A stretch of DNA of 64,000 bases from Frateuria aurantia DSM 6220 (GCF_000242255.2 NC_017033.1:3483110-3547109); one strand, 5' to 3'. Positions 8,874-17,799 are shown, counted from the first letter of the stretch. The notes: a model not told the origin generated them from the sequence alone. Numbers and translations are program-made.

Positions 8874-10010
8874 ATGTTCACCCTTACCGTACTGCCAGAG
8901 GCTCTCGGCACCGCCCTGATCCTGGCGGCATGCGCGTACGCGCTGCTTGCGTGTATTGCGCTGCACAAAACACGTTTGCAAAGCCGGGCCCGCCCCGTCG
9001 GCGCCACCCGGCCGACAAGCGTGCTGAAGCCACTGTGCGGAGCCGAGCCGCGGCTTTACGACAATCTGCGCAGCTTCTGCGTGCAGGACCACCCGCAGTA
9101 CCAGCTGGTATTCGGCGTACGCGAGGCCGATGATCCTGCGATCGAGGTGGTCGCCCGCCTGCAGCATGAATTTCCGGATCTGGACATGCAATTGGTGATC
9201 GCACCGCAGGTGCATGGTCAGAATCTGAAAGTCAGCAACCTTATCAACATGTTGCCAGCCACCAAACATGACTGGCTGGTGCTGGCCGACAGTGACATCG
9301 ATGTTCCGATCAATTACCTGAGTCATGTTGTCGCGCCCCTCGCCGATCCGGCGACCGGAATCGTCACCTGCCTCTACCGCGGCCGTCCCGCCGCAGGCCT
9401 CTGGTCCCAGCTTGGTGGCCAGTTCATCGACGAATGGTTCACCCCCTCGGTGCGACTGTCCCAGCTGCTGGGCTCGCAACGCTTCGGCTTCGGCGCGACC
9501 ATCGCCCTGCGTCGTGACTGTCTGGCAGGTCTTGGCGGCCTCGAGGCTCTCAAGGACACCTTGGCCGATGATTACTGGCTGGGCGAGCTCAGTCGCCGCC
9601 AAGGCCTGCGCAGCGTGCTCTCCGATGTGATCACCACCACCGATGTCACCGAGACCAGCCTGGCCAGCCTGTGGGCGCACGAAATGCGCTGGCTGAGAAC
9701 CATCCGCTCATTGGCGCCGTTCGGTTTCGCGATGACGTTCGTCTGCTTCACCCTTCCTGTTTTGGGTATCGGCCTCATCTTGGCGCATAATAGTTATAAT
9801 TTTGTCATGGCCGGTGTCGGCGCAATGGCCCGTTGGTGGATCCACTTCACCCAGCGACGGGGCCGCAGCTGGCAAGGCGCGAAGTACGAAGCATGGTTGG
9901 TACCGGCTCGTGATCTGCTCCTGTTCATCGAATGGACAGTAGCGCTCACCCGCTGGCAGGTAAGCTGGCGTGGTCAGGTCATGAATGCCAAAGGCCAAGA
10001 TCCAGCATAA
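8874..10010 (+). CDS. hpnI: Hopanoid glycosyltransferase HpnI
   Basis: HpnI belongs to the ceramide-glucosyltransferase-like GT21/GT2 family. In characterised hopanoid producers it adds N-acetylglucosamine to bacteriohopanetetrol. The 378-residue protein has an N-terminal membrane segment (residues 8-30), then TSVLKPLCGAEPRLYDNLRS, the D1/D2 motifs (FGVREADDP, VLADSDIDVP), the acceptor Asp in LADDYWLGEL, and the HEMRWLRTIR motif that stands for the (Q/R)xxRW signature. Two C-terminal membrane segments follow. AGGGG sits four bases before the ATG. It is first in hpnI-hpnJ-hpnK-hpnL; HpnK should deacetylate its product and HpnJ rearrange it. Confidence 0.94.
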   Translation: MFTLTVLPEALGTALILAACAYALLACIALHKTRLQSRARPVGATRPTSVLKPLCGAEPRLYDNLRSFCVQDHPQYQLVFGVREADDPAIEVVARLQHEFPDLDMQLVIAPQVHGQNLKVSNLINMLPATKHDWLVLADSDIDVPINYLSHVVAPLADPATGIVTCLYRGRPAAGLWSQLGGQFIDEWFTPSVRLSQLLGSQRFGFGATIALRRDCLAGLGGLEALKDTLADDYWLGELSRRQGLRSVLSDVITTTDVTETSLASLWAHEMRWLRTIRSLAPFGFAMTFVCFTLPVLGIGLILAHNSYNFVMAGVGAMARWWIHFTQRRGRSWQGAKYEAWLVPARDLLLFIEWTVALTRWQVSWRGQVMNAKGQDPA

Positions 10011-10083
10011 TCTCTCACCGTCATGGGTGCGCGACTCAAGTTCGCGTCCTGTCACTTAGCCGAACACGATCAAGTTCACTCCT

Positions 10084-11511
10084 ATGAAAACACTCTTTCT
10101 TCAGGCCCCTTCATTTGACGGCTTCGATGGCGGCGCAGGCTCTCGTTACCAGGCCAAGCGCGAAATCAAGAGCTTCTGGTATCCGACCTGGCTGGCCCAG
10201 CCTGCCGCGCTGATTCCGGACTCCCGCGTGCTGGATGCTCCCGCCGACGAGATCGGCGTCGAGGAGACGCTGGCCATCGCCGAAAAATACGATCTGGTGT
10301 TCATCCACACCAGCACACCGTCGTTCCCTACCGATGCCAAGTTCGCCGAGCTGCTGAAAGAGCGCAAGCCGGGCATCATCATCGGTCTGGTCGGCGCCAA
10401 GGTCGCCGTGGATCCTACCGATTCGCTGACGGCCTCGGCCGCGATCGATCTGGTCTGCCGCGAGGAATTCGACTACACCTGCAAGGAAGTCGCCGAAGGT
10501 CGCCCCTTCGCCGATATCACCGGCATCAGCTACAAGCTGGCCGATGGCAGCGTGAAGCACAATCCGCCGCGCGCCATGATCGAGAACATGGACGATCTGC
10601 CGTTCGTGGCGCCGATCTACAAGCGTGACCTGAAGATTCCGAATTACTTCATCGGTTACCTGAACTACCCCTACATCTCGATCTACACCGGTCGCGGCTG
10701 CCGCTCCAAGTGCACCTTCTGCCTGTGGCCGCAGACCGTGGGCGGCCATCGTTACCGCGTGCGTTCGGCCGACAACGTGATCGCCGAGGCGAAGTGGATC
10801 AAGGAGAACATGCCCGAGATCAAGGAGCTGATGTTCGACGATGACACCTTCACCGACAGCTCGAATCTTGAGCGCGTGCATGACATCGCCCGCGGCCTGG
10901 GCAAGCTGGGCTGGACCTGGAGCTGCAACGCCAAGGCCAATGTTCCTTATGAGTCGTTGAAGATCATGAAGGAAAACGGCCTGCGCCTGCTGCTGGTCGG
11001 CTACGAGTCCGGCGACGACCAGATCCTTCACAACATCAAGAAGGGTCTGCGCACCGATATCGCCCGCAAGTTCACCGAGAACTGCCGCAAGCTGGGCATC
11101 CAGATCCATGGCACCTTCATCCTGGGCCTGCCGGGTGAAACCAAGGAAACGATCGCCAAGACCATCGAGTATGCGAAAGAAATCAACCCGCATACCATCC
11201 AGGTCTCGCTGGCAGCGCCCTATCCCGGTACCGCCCTGTACAACCAGGCCATCGAGAACGGCTGGCTGGAAAAGAACCATGCCGTGAACCTGGTCAACGA
11301 GAAGGGTGTGCAGCTGGCCGCCATCAGCTACCCGCATCTGTCCAAGGAAGAAATCTTCCACAGCATGGAACAGTTCTACCGGGCCTTCTATTTCCGCCCG
11401 TCCAAGATCTGGGAAATCGTCCGCGAGATGATGGCCAGCTGGGACATGACCAAGCGCCGTCTGCGTGAAGGCGTGGAGTTCTTCCGCTTCCTGCGCGCTC
11501 ACGAGTCCTGA
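10084..11511 (+). CDS. hpnJ: Hopanoid radical SAM protein HpnJ
   Basis: HpnJ is a B12-binding-domain radical SAM enzyme. In Burkholderia work it is assigned to the ring contraction that turns glucosaminyl-bacteriohopanetetrol into the cyclitol ether. The 475-residue protein has an N-terminal Rossmann-like cobalamin-domain region (residues 1-170) and a radical-SAM core with GCRSKCTFCLWPQ (CX3CX2C, near residue 205). Later motifs are ELMFDDDTFTD and LLVGYESGDDQILHNIKKG. The ATG at 10084 is 73 bases after hpnI. A strong hairpin separates its stop from hpnK. Confidence 0.96.
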   Translation: MKTLFLQAPSFDGFDGGAGSRYQAKREIKSFWYPTWLAQPAALIPDSRVLDAPADEIGVEETLAIAEKYDLVFIHTSTPSFPTDAKFAELLKERKPGIIIGLVGAKVAVDPTDSLTASAAIDLVCREEFDYTCKEVAEGRPFADITGISYKLADGSVKHNPPRAMIENMDDLPFVAPIYKRDLKIPNYFIGYLNYPYISIYTGRGCRSKCTFCLWPQTVGGHRYRVRSADNVIAEAKWIKENMPEIKELMFDDDTFTDSSNLERVHDIARGLGKLGWTWSCNAKANVPYESLKIMKENGLRLLLVGYESGDDQILHNIKKGLRTDIARKFTENCRKLGIQIHGTFILGLPGETKETIAKTIEYAKEINPHTIQVSLAAPYPGTALYNQAIENGWLEKNHAVNLVNEKGVQLAAISYPHLSKEEIFHSMEQFYRAFYFRPSKIWEIVREMMASWDMTKRRLREGVEFFRFLRAHES

Positions 11512-11519
11512 GTGCCCCC

Positions 11520-11551
11520 GACCGGATGTCTGCCAAGGCAGGCATCCGGTC
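11520..11551 (+). other. 15-bp hairpin between hpnJ and hpnK
   Basis: The arms GACCGGATGTCTGCC and GGCAGGCATCCGGTC pair over 15 positions, with one T-G wobble and a two-base AA centre. It begins nine bases after the hpnJ stop and ends 16 bases before the hpnK ATG. No T run follows, so it is more likely an mRNA-stability or processing element, or a partial attenuator, than a complete terminator. An in-frame ATG at 11526 lies inside the stem, which argues against it as the hpnK start. Confidence 0.7.
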
Positions 11552-11567
11552 TGACGGAATTGCAAAC

Positions 11568-12407
11568 ATGAGCATGAAGGACGCCCATGCGGCCAGGCCC
11601 CGCCTGATCGTGACGGCTGATGATTTCGGCCTGCACGAAGCCGTCAATGATGCCGTCGAGCAAGGTTGCCGCAACGGCGTGCTGCGGGCCGCCAGTCTGA
11701 TGGTGGCCGCTCCTGCGGCGGCCGATGCCGTCGCCCGCGCGAAACGACTGCCTGAACTGGCGGTAGGCCTGCATCTGGTGCTGGCCGATGGTGCGCCGAT
11801 GCTGCCGCCGACTCAGGTGCCCGATCTGGTCGGTGCAGATGGTCGTTTCGGCAGCAACATGGCCAAAGACGGCGTGAAATTCTTCTTCCTGCCCCATGTC
11901 CGGCGTCAGCTGGAAGCGGAGATCCGCGCTCAGTTCGAGGCTTTTGCGGGCAGTGGCCTGGTACTGGACCACGTCAATGCCCACAAGCATTTCCATCTGC
12001 ATCCCACCGTCCTGTCGCTGATCCTCTCGATCGGCCGCCAACACGGCCTGAAGGCCGTGCGCCTGCCGGTGGAGCCGAGCATGCCCGGCTGGCTCAAGCC
12101 CTGGCTGAACCTGATGCGCTGGCGCCTTCAGTGCAACGGCATCGCCCACAACGATCATGTGTTCGGCATCAGCCACAGTGGCGGCATGGATGAGACTACC
12201 GTGCTGGAAATCATCGACACCTTGCCGGCCGGCGTCTCGGAAATGTACCTGCATCCGGCTGCACGCAACCAACTGACGCCGAGCATGGCCGAATACCGCC
12301 ATACGGATGAGCTGGCCGCGCTGATTTCCCCGGCGGTGGGCGCGCGGGTAGCCGAACGCTGCGAGCTGCTGTCCGGCTTCGGTGGACTGCAGGCAGCACG
12401 CGCATGA
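11568..12407 (+). CDS. hpnK: Hopanoid N-deacetylase HpnK (YdjC/ChbG family)
   Basis: This carbohydrate deacetylase of the YdjC fold is assigned in other bacteria to removing the acetyl group from N-acetylglucosaminyl-bacteriohopanetetrol. The 279-residue protein starts with LIVTADDFGLHEAVNDAVEQ, which holds the metal-binding Asp pair. The metal His cluster is DHVNAHKHFHLHP, and the C-terminus has MYLHPA. The ATG at 11568 was chosen because GGA lies about 9 bases upstream and the earlier ATG at 11526 is buried in a hairpin. Its stop overlaps the hpnL start by four bases (ATGA), indicating translational coupling. Confidence 0.92.
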   Translation: MSMKDAHAARPRLIVTADDFGLHEAVNDAVEQGCRNGVLRAASLMVAAPAAADAVARAKRLPELAVGLHLVLADGAPMLPPTQVPDLVGADGRFGSNMAKDGVKFFFLPHVRRQLEAEIRAQFEAFAGSGLVLDHVNAHKHFHLHPTVLSLILSIGRQHGLKAVRLPVEPSMPGWLKPWLNLMRWRLQCNGIAHNDHVFGISHSGGMDETTVLEIIDTLPAGVSEMYLHPAARNQLTPSMAEYRHTDELAALISPAVGARVAERCELLSGFGGLQAARA

Positions 12408-13408
12408 AGTGGATCAGCTATCTCGCCGGTCTGGCCGGCCTGGTCACCGTCATCGTGCTCGGCTTGCAGCAGAACTGGACCGACATCGGTCAGGCTCTGG
12501 ATCATGCCGGCTGGGCCTTGCTGTGGCTGCTGCCTTTCCATGCGTTGCCGCTGGGGCTGGATGTGATGGGTTGGCGGGCACTGCTGCGACCCAGCGATCC
12601 CGAGCGCCGCGCCCACTTCAGCTTTCTGTTCTGGGTTGCGGCGATCCGCGAAGCCTGCAATCGATTGTTGCCGGTCGCCAATGTCGGCGGCGAGCTGATC
12701 GGCATCCATCTGGTCAAGCGTCGTGGCATCAGCGGTGCCGCCACCACCGCCAGCGTATTGATCGAAGTGCTGCTGACCTTGTTGAATCAATATGCCTTCA
12801 CCGCTCTGGGCATCGTGCTGCTGGTCTGCACCCAGCAGGCCACCGGCAGCGCCACCACCGTGATGATCGCCCTGGCCGCCAGTCTGCCCTTGCCGGTCGG
12901 ACTGGTGCTGCTGCTGCGCTTCGGCAATCTGTTCTCCCGCATCGGGGAAATCGCCGAGAAGATGTTCGGCGGTGAGTCCAAGCTGGCAGGCCTGCTGGAT
13001 GGCGCCCAACTCGACATCGAGGTCCGCAAGCTGTTCGATCAGCCGCTGCGAATGGCCGCTGCCGGCGGCTGGCAGTTCGCCGGCTTTGTGGTAGGCAGCT
13101 TCGAGACCTGGCTGGCGGTCAAGTTGCTGGGGGCGCCCATCACCATCTGGGATGCCGTCGCCGTGGAGGCGATCACCCAGGCGGTGCGCCATATCATCTT
13201 CTTCGTGCCGGCCGGTCTCGGCGTGCAGGAAAGCGGTCTGCTGATCTTCGGCCACATGATCGGCCTGCCGGCCGACATCAGCATGACCCTGTCACTGATC
13301 AAGCGGCTGCGTGAAGTGCTGTTCGGGCTGCCGGCCCTGCTGTCCTGGCAATGGCTGGAACGGCACCAGAAGAATCTCCCGCCGGAACAGGTGGCCGAAG
13401 GAGCCTGA
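12404..13408 (+). CDS. hpnL: Hopanoid-associated membrane protein HpnL
   Basis: HpnL belongs to the UPF0104/lysylphosphatidylglycerol-synthetase transmembrane-domain family found in hopanoid clusters; a transport or flippase role has been proposed but is not settled. The 334-residue protein has about seven or eight hydrophobic segments (for example LAGLAGLVTVIVLG, ALLWLLPFHALPLGLDVMGW, TVMIALAASLPLPVGLVLLL). The conserved tract RHIIFFVPAGLGVQESGLL is near the C-terminus. It overlaps hpnK by four bases and ends the plus-strand block. Its stop codon forms the loop of a perfect terminator-like hairpin. Confidence 0.9.
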   Translation: MKWISYLAGLAGLVTVIVLGLQQNWTDIGQALDHAGWALLWLLPFHALPLGLDVMGWRALLRPSDPERRAHFSFLFWVAAIREACNRLLPVANVGGELIGIHLVKRRGISGAATTASVLIEVLLTLLNQYAFTALGIVLLVCTQQATGSATTVMIALAASLPLPVGLVLLLRFGNLFSRIGEIAEKMFGGESKLAGLLDGAQLDIEVRKLFDQPLRMAAAGGWQFAGFVVGSFETWLAVKLLGAPITIWDAVAVEAITQAVRHIIFFVPAGLGVQESGLLIFGHMIGLPADISMTLSLIKRLREVLFGLPALLSWQWLERHQKNLPPEQVAEGA

Positions 13409-13418
13409 GCTCCTTCGG
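13395..13418. terminator. Bidirectional hairpin between hpnL and hpnA
   Basis: CCGAAGGAGC-CTGA-GCTCCTTCGG is a perfect 10-bp stem whose four-base loop contains the hpnL TGA. It lies between the convergent hpnL and hpnA genes. It has no long T run on either side, which is common for terminators in this GC-rich window. Confidence 0.7.
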
Positions 13419-13434
13419 ATGCTCCGCCGGCCGC

Positions 13435-14412
13435 TCAGGCGCGCTGGCGGAACCAGTTCACGGCATCTTCCAGCGCCTGGCGCGCCGGACGCGGTCGATA
13501 GCCCAGCTCGGCCTTGGCCCGGGCACTGGAGAAGAACATCATCTTCTTCGACATTTTGATCTCTTCCACCGTCGCCACCGGTGCCTTGCCGGTGATCCGC
13601 GCCAAAGCCTCGGAAACATAGGCCACCGGCAGCACCAGATTGTGTGGCAGGCGGATCCGCGGCGGCGGTCGACCGACGATATCGGCGATTTCGGTCAGCA
13701 ATTCGCGCAGGGTCAGGTCCTGGCCGCCCAGAATATAACGCTGTCCGGCCACACCCTTCTGCCAGGCCAGCCAGTGACCTTCGGCCACGTCATCGACATG
13801 CGCGATATTGAGGCCGGTATCCACATAGGCGGGAATCTTGCCCAGCATGGCATCACGCACCACCCGCCCGGTGGGCGTGGGCTTGATGTCACGCGGTCCG
13901 ATCGGGGTCGAGGGGTTGACGATCACCAGATCCAGGCCGGCCGCGGCGAATTCCGCGGCCACTTCCTCGGCGAGGAACTTGGACCGCTTGTAATGGCCGA
14001 TCATGTCGGCCACGGTCACCGGCGTGAATTCGGTGCCGGGGGTGTGATCCTTGGGAATGCCGAGGGTAGCGACGCTGCTGGTATACACCACCCGCTGCAC
14101 GCCGTTGTCACGTGCTGCCGTCAGCAAGGCCCGGGTGCCCTCGACATTGGCCTGATACAACTCGGCCGGTCGCGGAGTCCACAGCCGGTAGTCGGCGGCC
14201 ACATGAAACAGTGCATCGCAGCCTCGGCAGGCCGCAGGCAAGGTTTCGGCCCGGGTCAGATCGCCCTCGGCCAGCTCGACGGGCAGCCCCTGCAGATTGC
14301 TGCGATCGGAGCGGGGACGGACCAGAACCCTAACCGACACCCCTTCATCGAGCAATCGCCGGACCATGGCGGACCCGACGAATCCGCTCGCGCCTGTTAC
14401 CAGTGCTTTCAC
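13435..14412 (-). CDS. hpnA: Hopanoid-associated sugar epimerase HpnA
   Basis: HpnA is an extended short-chain dehydrogenase (NAD-dependent epimerase family) found in hopanoid loci; its substrate is unknown. The product is 325 residues from a GTG at 14412, with GGAG about six bases upstream. It shows the nucleotide-binding ALVTGASGFVGSAMVRRLL, the catalytic-site segments VVYTSSVATLG and YKRSKFLAEE (Tyr and Lys), and VNPSTPIGPRD. The longer open frame to 14820 has no family similarity and crosses the promoter region of the next gene. The gene is alone on the minus strand, divergent from the squalene synthase gene. Confidence 0.92.
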   Translation of the reverse strand: MKALVTGASGFVGSAMVRRLLDEGVSVRVLVRPRSDRSNLQGLPVELAEGDLTRAETLPAACRGCDALFHVAADYRLWTPRPAELYQANVEGTRALLTAARDNGVQRVVYTSSVATLGIPKDHTPGTEFTPVTVADMIGHYKRSKFLAEEVAAEFAAAGLDLVIVNPSTPIGPRDIKPTPTGRVVRDAMLGKIPAYVDTGLNIAHVDDVAEGHWLAWQKGVAGQRYILGGQDLTLRELLTEIADIVGRPPPRIRLPHNLVLPVAYVSEALARITGKAPVATVEEIKMSKKMMFFSSARAKAELGYRPRPARQALEDAVNWFRQRA

Positions 14413-14540
14413 GACAACTCCACAATTTACGCGCTTATATCGCCACGGCCCAGAGCAGACCGGAGCGAATCTGAAAGATGGAAGACAGCAATTATCCCCG
14501 AAATTCAGGGTCTGCGCCGATGCAGTGCACAAGATATCAC

Positions 14541-14567
14541 TTGCAGCCGGGGCGTCTCTGGTAGAAT
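14541..14567 (+). promoter_or_regulatory. Candidate promoter of the squalene synthase-shc-hpnG block
   Basis: TTGCAG (14541-14546) and TAGAAT (14562-14567) resemble -35 and -10 elements in the 268-base divergent gap between hpnA and the squalene synthase gene. The spacer is 15 bases, shorter than ideal, so this is only a candidate. Confidence 0.3.
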
Positions 14568-14680
14568 CCGCAGCTAGTCCGGGCGGATCCGATGCCTCCC
14601 GACCTCCCAATTCGCTTATTTGCATCGACTGGCATGACCCTGTTTGCAGTGATGTCGAAGTCGCAGTCGAAGGCATGCCC

Positions 14681-15841
14681 ATGACAAGAACCGATACTGC
14701 CATTCCATCCACGACCGACGCCGCCGATCGCTTCCAGGACGCGATATTGCCCAAGGTGTCGCGTACCTTCGCCTTGACCATTCCCCAGCTTCCGCCTTCG
14801 CTGTGCCGGGCGGTGGGCAATGCCTATCTGCTGTGCCGGATCGCCGACACCGTCGAAGACGAGCCGGCCTTGTCGGCCGAGGACAAATGCAGGTACGAAG
14901 AGGCGTTGATCGATGCCGTCACCCAGCGCATCGATCCGGCACCGCTGGCAGCCGAAGTCGCCGCTCGACTGTCGTCGGCCACTCTGGACGCCGAGCGCGA
15001 CCTGTTTGCCCAGCTGCCGACCGTGCTCGAAGTCACCCGTACCCTGCGCCCTGCGCAGCAGGCGGCTATCGAGAGCTGCCTGCGGATCATGGCTTCTGGC
15101 ATGCACGACTTCCAGACAGACGCCGGTGTGCAGGGTCTGGCCACGCTGCAGGAGCTTGATCATTACTGCTATATCGTCGCTGGCTGCGTCGGTGATCTTC
15201 TGACCGACATGTTCGTCGATTTCGATCCCGAAATCGCCGCGCGCGGCGCAGCCATGCGTCGACTCTCGGTGTCCTTCGGCCAAGGCCTGCAGATGACCAA
15301 TATCCTGAAGGACCAGTGGGAAGACCGCACCCGCGGTGCCTGCTGGCTGCCGCGTGATCTGATGCGACGCCATGGCGTCGATCTGGCGACCCTGGCGCCG
15401 GGCAGGACGCCGGCCGGATACAAGGCCGCACTCGACGAGCTGATCGGCGTTGCCATCAGCCATCTTGGCAACGCACTGGAATATACCCTGCTGATACCAG
15501 CACGGCATGCCGGCATCCGGCGCTTCTGCCTGTGGGCGATCGGCATGGCGGTACTGACCTTGCAGAACCTGCATGCCTCGCCCGATTTCTCGGGCGGAGC
15601 CCAGGTCAAGATCACCCGCAAGATGGTCCGCCGCACGATCATGCTCAGCAATCTGGGCTGCCGTCACGACTGGGCCCTGCGCGGCATGTTCAAGTGGGCG
15701 ACCCGCAAGCTGCCCAGAACCCCGCTGGCCGCCGAATGGACGGGCCCGGACGATATCCGTCAGCTGTGGATCCGTTCTGCCGCAGCACGACCGGCCGATC
15801 GCGCCCGTGATCTGGCGGACGCCACCCACGGGGCCGGCTGA
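14681..15841 (+). CDS. Squalene synthase, eukaryote-like single-enzyme type
   Basis: It is predicted to convert two farnesyl diphosphates to squalene, consuming NADPH, as substrate for Shc. The 386 residues are longer than HpnC or HpnD (both about 280-290). The first Asp motif reads DTVEDE (56-61), like the DTVEDD of eukaryotic squalene synthases. YCYIVAGCVGDLL starts at 162, and the second Asp motif is NILKDQWED near 207. A C-terminal VKITRK (309-314) corresponds to the VKIRKG region of squalene synthases. The ATG at 14681 has AAGG seven bases upstream. The stop overlaps the shc ATG by one base. No hpnC, hpnD or hpnE is seen nearby. Confidence 0.88.
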   Translation: MTRTDTAIPSTTDAADRFQDAILPKVSRTFALTIPQLPPSLCRAVGNAYLLCRIADTVEDEPALSAEDKCRYEEALIDAVTQRIDPAPLAAEVAARLSSATLDAERDLFAQLPTVLEVTRTLRPAQQAAIESCLRIMASGMHDFQTDAGVQGLATLQELDHYCYIVAGCVGDLLTDMFVDFDPEIAARGAAMRRLSVSFGQGLQMTNILKDQWEDRTRGACWLPRDLMRRHGVDLATLAPGRTPAGYKAALDELIGVAISHLGNALEYTLLIPARHAGIRRFCLWAIGMAVLTLQNLHASPDFSGGAQVKITRKMVRRTIMLSNLGCRHDWALRGMFKWATRKLPRTPLAAEWTGPDDIRQLWIRSAAARPADRARDLADATHGAG

Positions 15842-17799
15842 TGGATACGCGGGTGGAACTGCGGCCGACGGGGGAGTTGCGCCAGTCGCCGCTGACTCGG
15901 GCCATGGAGCAGGCCCGCGCCGCGTTGCTGGGCCGTCAGGCCGCTGACGGCCACTGGTGCTTCGAGCTGGAATCCGATGCCACCATCACCGCCGAATACA
16001 TCCTGATGACTCACTTCATGGATGAAATCGACGATATCCTGCAGGCCAAGCTCGCCCGCTATCTGCGGGCCACCCAGCAGCTCGACAGTCACGGCGGATG
16101 GCCGCTCTATCATGGCGGCGACCTGGATCTGTCCTGCACCGTCAAGGCCTATTTCGCCCTCAAGGCCGCCGGCGACAGTGCCGAGGCCCCGCATATGCGG
16201 CGGGCCCGCGAAGCCGTGCTCGAGCGCGGCGGCGCCGCCAAGGCCAATGTCTTCACCCGCATGCTGCTGGCCATGTTCGGCCAGGTGCCCTGGCGCGCCA
16301 CCCCGTACACCCCGGTCGAACTGATGCTGTTCCCGCGCTGGGCGCCCATCCATGTCGACAAGGTCGCCTACTGGGCGCGCACCACCATGATTCCGCTGAT
16401 GGCGCTGTGCTCGATGCAGGCCCGCGCCGCCAATCCCCGCGGCGCCGGCATCGCCGAGCTGTTCGTCACCCCGGCCGAGGAGGAGCGTGACTATTTCGCC
16501 CGTGGCGGCGTGCTGAACCGGGTCTTCCTGGCGCTGGACAAGCTCGGCCGTGCCGTCGATCCGCTGATCCCCAAGGCTATCCGCCGCAAGGCGATCCAGA
16601 AGGCCGCCGACTGGTGCGCCGAACGCATGAACGGCGAAGATGGCCTCGGCGCCATCTTCCCGCCCATGGTCAATGCCTACGAGATGTATCACCTGCTGGG
16701 CTATCCCGCGGACCATCCGCTGATGCAAACCTGCCGCAAGGCCCTGCACAAGCTGCTGGTGTTCCGCCCGGACGGCTCGGCCTATTGCCAGCCCTGCGTC
16801 TCCCCGGTATGGGATACGGCCTGGGCCCTGATGGCCTTGCAGCATACCGGCGATGACGAGGTCACCCAGAGCGCCGTGCAGCGCGGCTACGACTGGCTGC
16901 TGCCGCGTCAGGTGCTGGAGCTGCGCGGCGACTGGAAAGAGCATTGCAGCGACCAGGTCCGCCCCGGTGGCTGGGCCTTCCAGTATGCCAACGACTATTA
17001 CCCGGACATCGACGACACCGCCGTGGTCGCCGGCATGCTGCACTCGCGGGCGCAGCGGCTGGGCGATCCGCAGCGCTATCGCGAAGCCACCGATCGGGCG
17101 GCCGAATGGATGCTGGGCCTGCAGTCGAAAAACGGCGGTTTCGCCGCCTTCGATGCCGATTGCACCCGCTATTACCTGAACTCGATTCCCTTTGCCGACC
17201 ATGGCGCCCTGCTCGATCCGCCGACCGAGGATGTGACCGGCCGCGTGCTGGCCTGCCTGGGCCTGCTCAAGCGCCCGCAGGATGCCGAGGTGATCCGCCG
17301 CGGCGTCGAGTATCTGCGCACCACCCAGCTGCAGGACGGCTCCTGGTGGGGGCGCTGGGGTACCAACTATGTCTACGGCACCTGGAGCGCCCTGGCCGGC
17401 CTGGCCCTGGTCGGCGAAGACCGCCAGCAGCCCTATATCCGCAAGGCCATCGAGTGGCTCTACGCCTGCCAGAACGCCGACGGCGGCTGGGGCGAGACCA
17501 ATGACAGCTACCTGGACCCGGCCCTGGCCGGCCAGAACCAGGGGGTCAGCACCCCCAACCACACCGCCTGGGCTCTGCTGGCCCTGATCGCCATCGGCGA
17601 GGCCGACCACCCGGCGGTCGCCCGCGGCATCGAGCATCTGCTGGCCACCCAGCAGGCCGACGGTCTGTGGCATCACCCTTCGCACAATGCACCCGGCTTC
17701 CCCCGCGTCTACTATCTCAAGTACCACGGCTATACCGCCTATTTCCCGCTGTGGGCACTGAGCCAGTACCGCCGCCGGCGTTCCGCTGCAGCCTCGTGA
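15841..17799 (+). CDS. shc: Squalene-hopene cyclase
   Basis: It cyclises squalene to hopene and hopanol at the inner membrane, the committed hopanoid step. The 652-residue length is normal. The protonating motif DIDDTA is at 389-394, and several QW repeats are visible (for example QDGSWWGRWG, QNADGGWGE, QQADGLWHHPSHN). N-terminal ARAALLGRQAADGHWCFELE and the C-terminal YTAYFPLWALSQYRR are typical ends. The ATG shares a base with the TGA of the squalene synthase gene, and hpnG starts inside its stop (GTGA), so the three are translationally coupled. Confidence 0.98.
   Translation: MDTRVELRPTGELRQSPLTRAMEQARAALLGRQAADGHWCFELESDATITAEYILMTHFMDEIDDILQAKLARYLRATQQLDSHGGWPLYHGGDLDLSCTVKAYFALKAAGDSAEAPHMRRAREAVLERGGAAKANVFTRMLLAMFGQVPWRATPYTPVELMLFPRWAPIHVDKVAYWARTTMIPLMALCSMQARAANPRGAGIAELFVTPAEEERDYFARGGVLNRVFLALDKLGRAVDPLIPKAIRRKAIQKAADWCAERMNGEDGLGAIFPPMVNAYEMYHLLGYPADHPLMQTCRKALHKLLVFRPDGSAYCQPCVSPVWDTAWALMALQHTGDDEVTQSAVQRGYDWLLPRQVLELRGDWKEHCSDQVRPGGWAFQYANDYYPDIDDTAVVAGMLHSRAQRLGDPQRYREATDRAAEWMLGLQSKNGGFAAFDADCTRYYLNSIPFADHGALLDPPTEDVTGRVLACLGLLKRPQDAEVIRRGVEYLRTTQLQDGSWWGRWGTNYVYGTWSALAGLALVGEDRQQPYIRKAIEWLYACQNADGGWGETNDSYLDPALAGQNQGVSTPNHTAWALLALIAIGEADHPAVARGIEHLLATQQADGLWHHPSHNAPGFPRVYYLKYHGYTAYFPLWALSQYRRRRSAAAS

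Noticed and set aside
10111-11565. 484-codon open frame opposite hpnJ
   Set aside because: hpnJ is clear from its radical-SAM motif; the antisense product is Gln/Gly/Val-rich and featureless.
11526-11567. Earlier ATG for hpnK
   Set aside because: It lies inside a 15-bp hairpin and lacks a ribosome site; the extra residues are not conserved-looking.
14413-14820. N-terminal extension of hpnA by 136 codons
   Set aside because: It has no epimerase similarity, crosses the divergent promoter region and overlaps the start of the squalene synthase gene. A GTG with GGAG at 14412 gives the conserved start.
14681-15841. Reading this gene as phytoene synthase or HpnD
   Set aside because: Length, DTVEDE, and the C-terminal VKITRK region fit squalene synthase better, and its fusion to shc supports squalene as product.
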